NCBI GenBank assembly: GCA_900550565.1
Contig: URSG01000008.1
Span: 1-42,027, forward strand
Source of the DNA: an uncultured Rickettsiales bacterium
GTDB taxonomy: Bacteria > Pseudomonadota > Alphaproteobacteria > Rs-D84
Length of the DNA: 42,027 nt
Reading direction: 5' to 3'
Part shown: in pieces, positions 40,080-42,027 of the stretch
Position numbering within the stretch: position 1 is the first letter of the stretch
How the letters are laid out: each line of letters starts with the position of its first letter
The notes under the pieces: generated by a model
What the model was told of the DNA's origin: nothing
The model's database searches: none
The model's input: the letters and a program-made list of their open reading frames with translations, nothing else
Made by a program: the position numbers and the translations under genes

Positions 40080-42008
40080 TTATTTTGCCACATAGCAAAC
40101 GCTGTTTTCGTCGTAATATCCCCCCAGACTTTCGCATTTGCTGCGATACCACGCCTTTGTAAATATACATTCGTCTTTGGTGCGGTCGTATGACGCCACT
40201 GGCGTTTCCTGGCCGGTATTATATGCCAGACACCGAATCATTGTTGTGTTTTCAACACAGCGTCCCATACTTGTTGTGTCGGCGGTTGAAACACCGTTGC
40301 CAAATACAGACGTATAGAACACAACTAAATCCTTGCCTGAATTATCGCCTGCGTCCAGCCAGTATCCGTCCAGTGCCTCGCACATATCACCCAACTGGGC
40401 ATCTAATTGTTCAGAAATGTCTTCTATGGCCTTTTGCACCTGGACGCGTGTCTGAACCGGCAACATATCATACGTTGCATCTGGGTTTGTTGGGTCTTTG
40501 CAGTTCTGTAATGCAAAGTTTCTGATATTATCCGCCAGCGATGCATTTGATGACGAACTGACCGTTGAGGCATTGACCGAACCGATTGCTTTTTTACGGC
40601 AATTCCACGGGAATCCCTGGTCGCCAGATGTCGGCGTGCATAATGTTTGGACATAATTATCAATGGCACTGGCACAGCCCTCGGCAACGCGGACGGTATC
40701 AACAGTATCAACAAATGCCAACAACGCCTTTAACCCACAACTGCCAGAATCACTGGTCAGGCGGCCATTGCCATCAAATTGGCACGTTGAATTATTGCCG
40801 TATAATGCCGCGCACGCGGTGACCTTGTCCTGGCACATTGCCTTGGCGGCGTATGCACTGACCGCACCAGACGCCTTGGCTGTGGTTGTATCAAAATCTT
40901 TTAGCGCATTGGTTTGCGTATCATAGCATTCGGCCATTGTGCTGACACAGGACATCTTGACTTCTTCCAGTTTGGCAGATTGCGCCTGGGCAATTTCAAT
41001 CAATGCACTGCGTTTAAATTCCTGCCATACGGTGTTTGATATATCACGGCACGAATCCAACGCCGTTGTCGCAAACATCTTGCGCGTTTCCAAGAAATTA
41101 TTGAACTTTGTATTCTGGGTCAAAACATCAGCCGTGCCATTTGCCCCGTTCAACGTAATTAAATTTTCCAGTTCAAACAAGCGTGGGGAATAAATCGGTT
41201 CGCCCGTATTTGAATCAATATACGCGCCGGTATAATCCAAACAGCGTTTGTAATTTGCGCCACAGGCCGTATCTGCCGTTATCGCAGATTTAACCTTGGC
41301 AATACATTCATTTACGTCGGCCGTGTTATGCGCACGATATTCGTCCAGACGCGCATCACGCAAATATTTTTCCGCCGTCCGAACAGTTTGTTTAATTGTT
41401 TCACGCTGGGAATTTATCTTTTTTTCATACGCATTACAATCCTGGTTTATCATAATGTTGTATGCGCTCTTTGCCATATTCAAAACAGCGTTATTTTCAC
41501 AAGAATCTTTTATCAATGCCAAACATTGTTTGTTCGCCTGGGTAAACAACGCCATTCCTTCCAGACTGGACAAATCAGTCCCGGTGTTGTTTGAGAATAT
41601 AGACGACGCCCCAGAATCGCCCCAAATATCATCAACATCTGTTGAAAAATCTAAATCCAACACCCCCAGTGAATTTCCTGTCGTCAGTGTGCTGGCCTTT
41701 TTCTTGCCAGATAATAAATCGCCAATTTCAGACAACATCACCGCCGCGCCACTGGTGTCTTTTTTAATTGCCTGTTCGCCGGCCGTCGCGCTGTACATCG
41801 CGTTCACTTCGGCGGCTGTTTTATCAACCGCGTTCAAATTATTACTTTCAAATTGAACCAGCAGGGTCTTGGCCTCGTCCAGGGCAGCCTCGGTATCCTT
41901 GAATTCGGTGTATTTAGAACTGCAAAAGCAACGACGATACGTGTCATTTGCCTTGGCACAGAATTGATCCATACAGGTCGCATACGCCTCGCGGCAGGTG
42001 GCATATCC
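40080..42008 (-). CDS. Large exported-type Cys-rich protein, 5' end cut by contig end
   Basis: At least 642 residues are present. The frame is open from 42008 leftwards and is truncated by adapter sequence, so the real start and probable signal peptide are missing. The first visible residues are GYATCREAYATCMDQFC, containing the C-x6-C-x4-C motif also seen in the exported protein at 3086. The body is helix-rich with scattered Cys (CFCSS, CRDIS, CVSTMAECYD, CQDKVTACAALY). The C-terminus repeats C-E-x-L-x-G-Y (MCEALDGYW and KCESLGGYY). No family is recognised. It leads an operon with the EGF-like gene 13 nt downstream. Confidence 0.75.
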   Translation of the reverse strand, partial: GYATCREAYATCMDQFCAKANDTYRRCFCSSKYTEFKDTEAALDEAKTLLVQFESNNLNAVDKTAAEVNAMYSATAGEQAIKKDTSGAAVMLSEIGDLLSGKKKASTLTTGNSLGVLDLDFSTDVDDIWGDSGASSIFSNNTGTDLSSLEGMALFTQANKQCLALIKDSCENNAVLNMAKSAYNIMINQDCNAYEKKINSQRETIKQTVRTAEKYLRDARLDEYRAHNTADVNECIAKVKSAITADTACGANYKRCLDYTGAYIDSNTGEPIYSPRLFELENLITLNGANGTADVLTQNTKFNNFLETRKMFATTALDSCRDISNTVWQEFKRSALIEIAQAQSAKLEEVKMSCVSTMAECYDTQTNALKDFDTTTAKASGAVSAYAAKAMCQDKVTACAALYGNNSTCQFDGNGRLTSDSGSCGLKALLAFVDTVDTVRVAEGCASAIDNYVQTLCTPTSGDQGFPWNCRKKAIGSVNASTVSSSSNASLADNIRNFALQNCKDPTNPDATYDMLPVQTRVQVQKAIEDISEQLDAQLGDMCEALDGYWLDAGDNSGKDLVVFYTSVFGNGVSTADTTSMGRCVENTTMIRCLAYNTGQETPVASYDRTKDECIFTKAWYRSKCESLGGYYDENSVCYVAK

Positions 42009-42027
42009 AGATCGGAAGAGCGTCGTG
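42009..42027 (+). other. Illumina adapter sequence, not genomic
   Basis: The last 19 bases, AGATCGGAAGAGCGTCGTG, equal the start of the Illumina TruSeq adapter found at read ends when inserts are short. It interrupts the open frame of the preceding gene and should be trimmed. Confidence 0.97.

Overview
This 42 kb contig is dense, mid-GC (roughly 45-50% by eye) bacterial chromosome. It most likely comes from an uncultured alphaproteobacterium with a small genome. The support is a TrcR (DUF1013) gene, a DUF2155 gene, an AddA-type helicase, a typical alphaproteobacterial XRE regulator and a sigma-70 with the standard proteobacterial layout. There are no phage genes, transposases, CRISPR arrays or rRNA. 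The last 19 bases (42009-42027) match the start of an Illumina TruSeq adapter, so the right end is an assembly artefact that cuts a secreted-protein gene.

Layout. 1-3000 (leftward): tRNA-Arg(CCG), two tandem aminoglycoside/choline-kinase-fold paralogues (one without the catalytic Asp), and prfB with a classical programmed +1 frameshift. 3000-7700: a Cys-rich secreted protein, a possible glycan-related protein, a Tat-exported AmiC-like amidase, two small unknown proteins and tRNA-Ser(CGA). 7800-15400 (rightward): atl, ihfB, a fused accD-accA gene, tRNA-Ser(GCT), cysS, trcR, rpoD and a guanylate-kinase-like protein. 15400-24000: a membrane-anchored coiled-coil protein, AddA split into helicase and nuclease genes, recN and xseA, which form a DNA-repair cluster. 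24000-26500 (leftward): DUF2155, a small protein, a DUF1460 amidase-like protein and tsaD in one tight operon. 26700-28735: the classical rpsP-rimM-trmD-rplS operon. 28780-38820: gdhA, tRNA-Gly(CCC) with a repeat-rich intergenic region, a LysM protein, a PFK with unusual active-site residues, dnaK, rplY, rsmD/tadA, gpmI and an XRE regulator. 38860-end: an operon of two large Cys-rich exported proteins.

Expression signals are unusually legible. Many promoters have a TATAAT-like -10, and several have a palindromic TTGCAA as the -35. At least seven genes have the -10 only 6-9 nt from the ATG and no Shine-Dalgarno, which suggests leaderless mRNAs. Most convergent gene pairs are separated by a compact hairpin terminator, often with a CCAAACGG core.

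The most interesting items are the kinase/pseudokinase pair, the split AddA, the AccDA fusion, the shared palindromic -35, the leaderless set, the repeat mosaic next to tRNA-Gly with a second tRNA 3' end, the possibly transferred cysS, and the C-x6-C-x4-C secreted proteins. I found no self-evident new multi-gene system. All searches were by eye.
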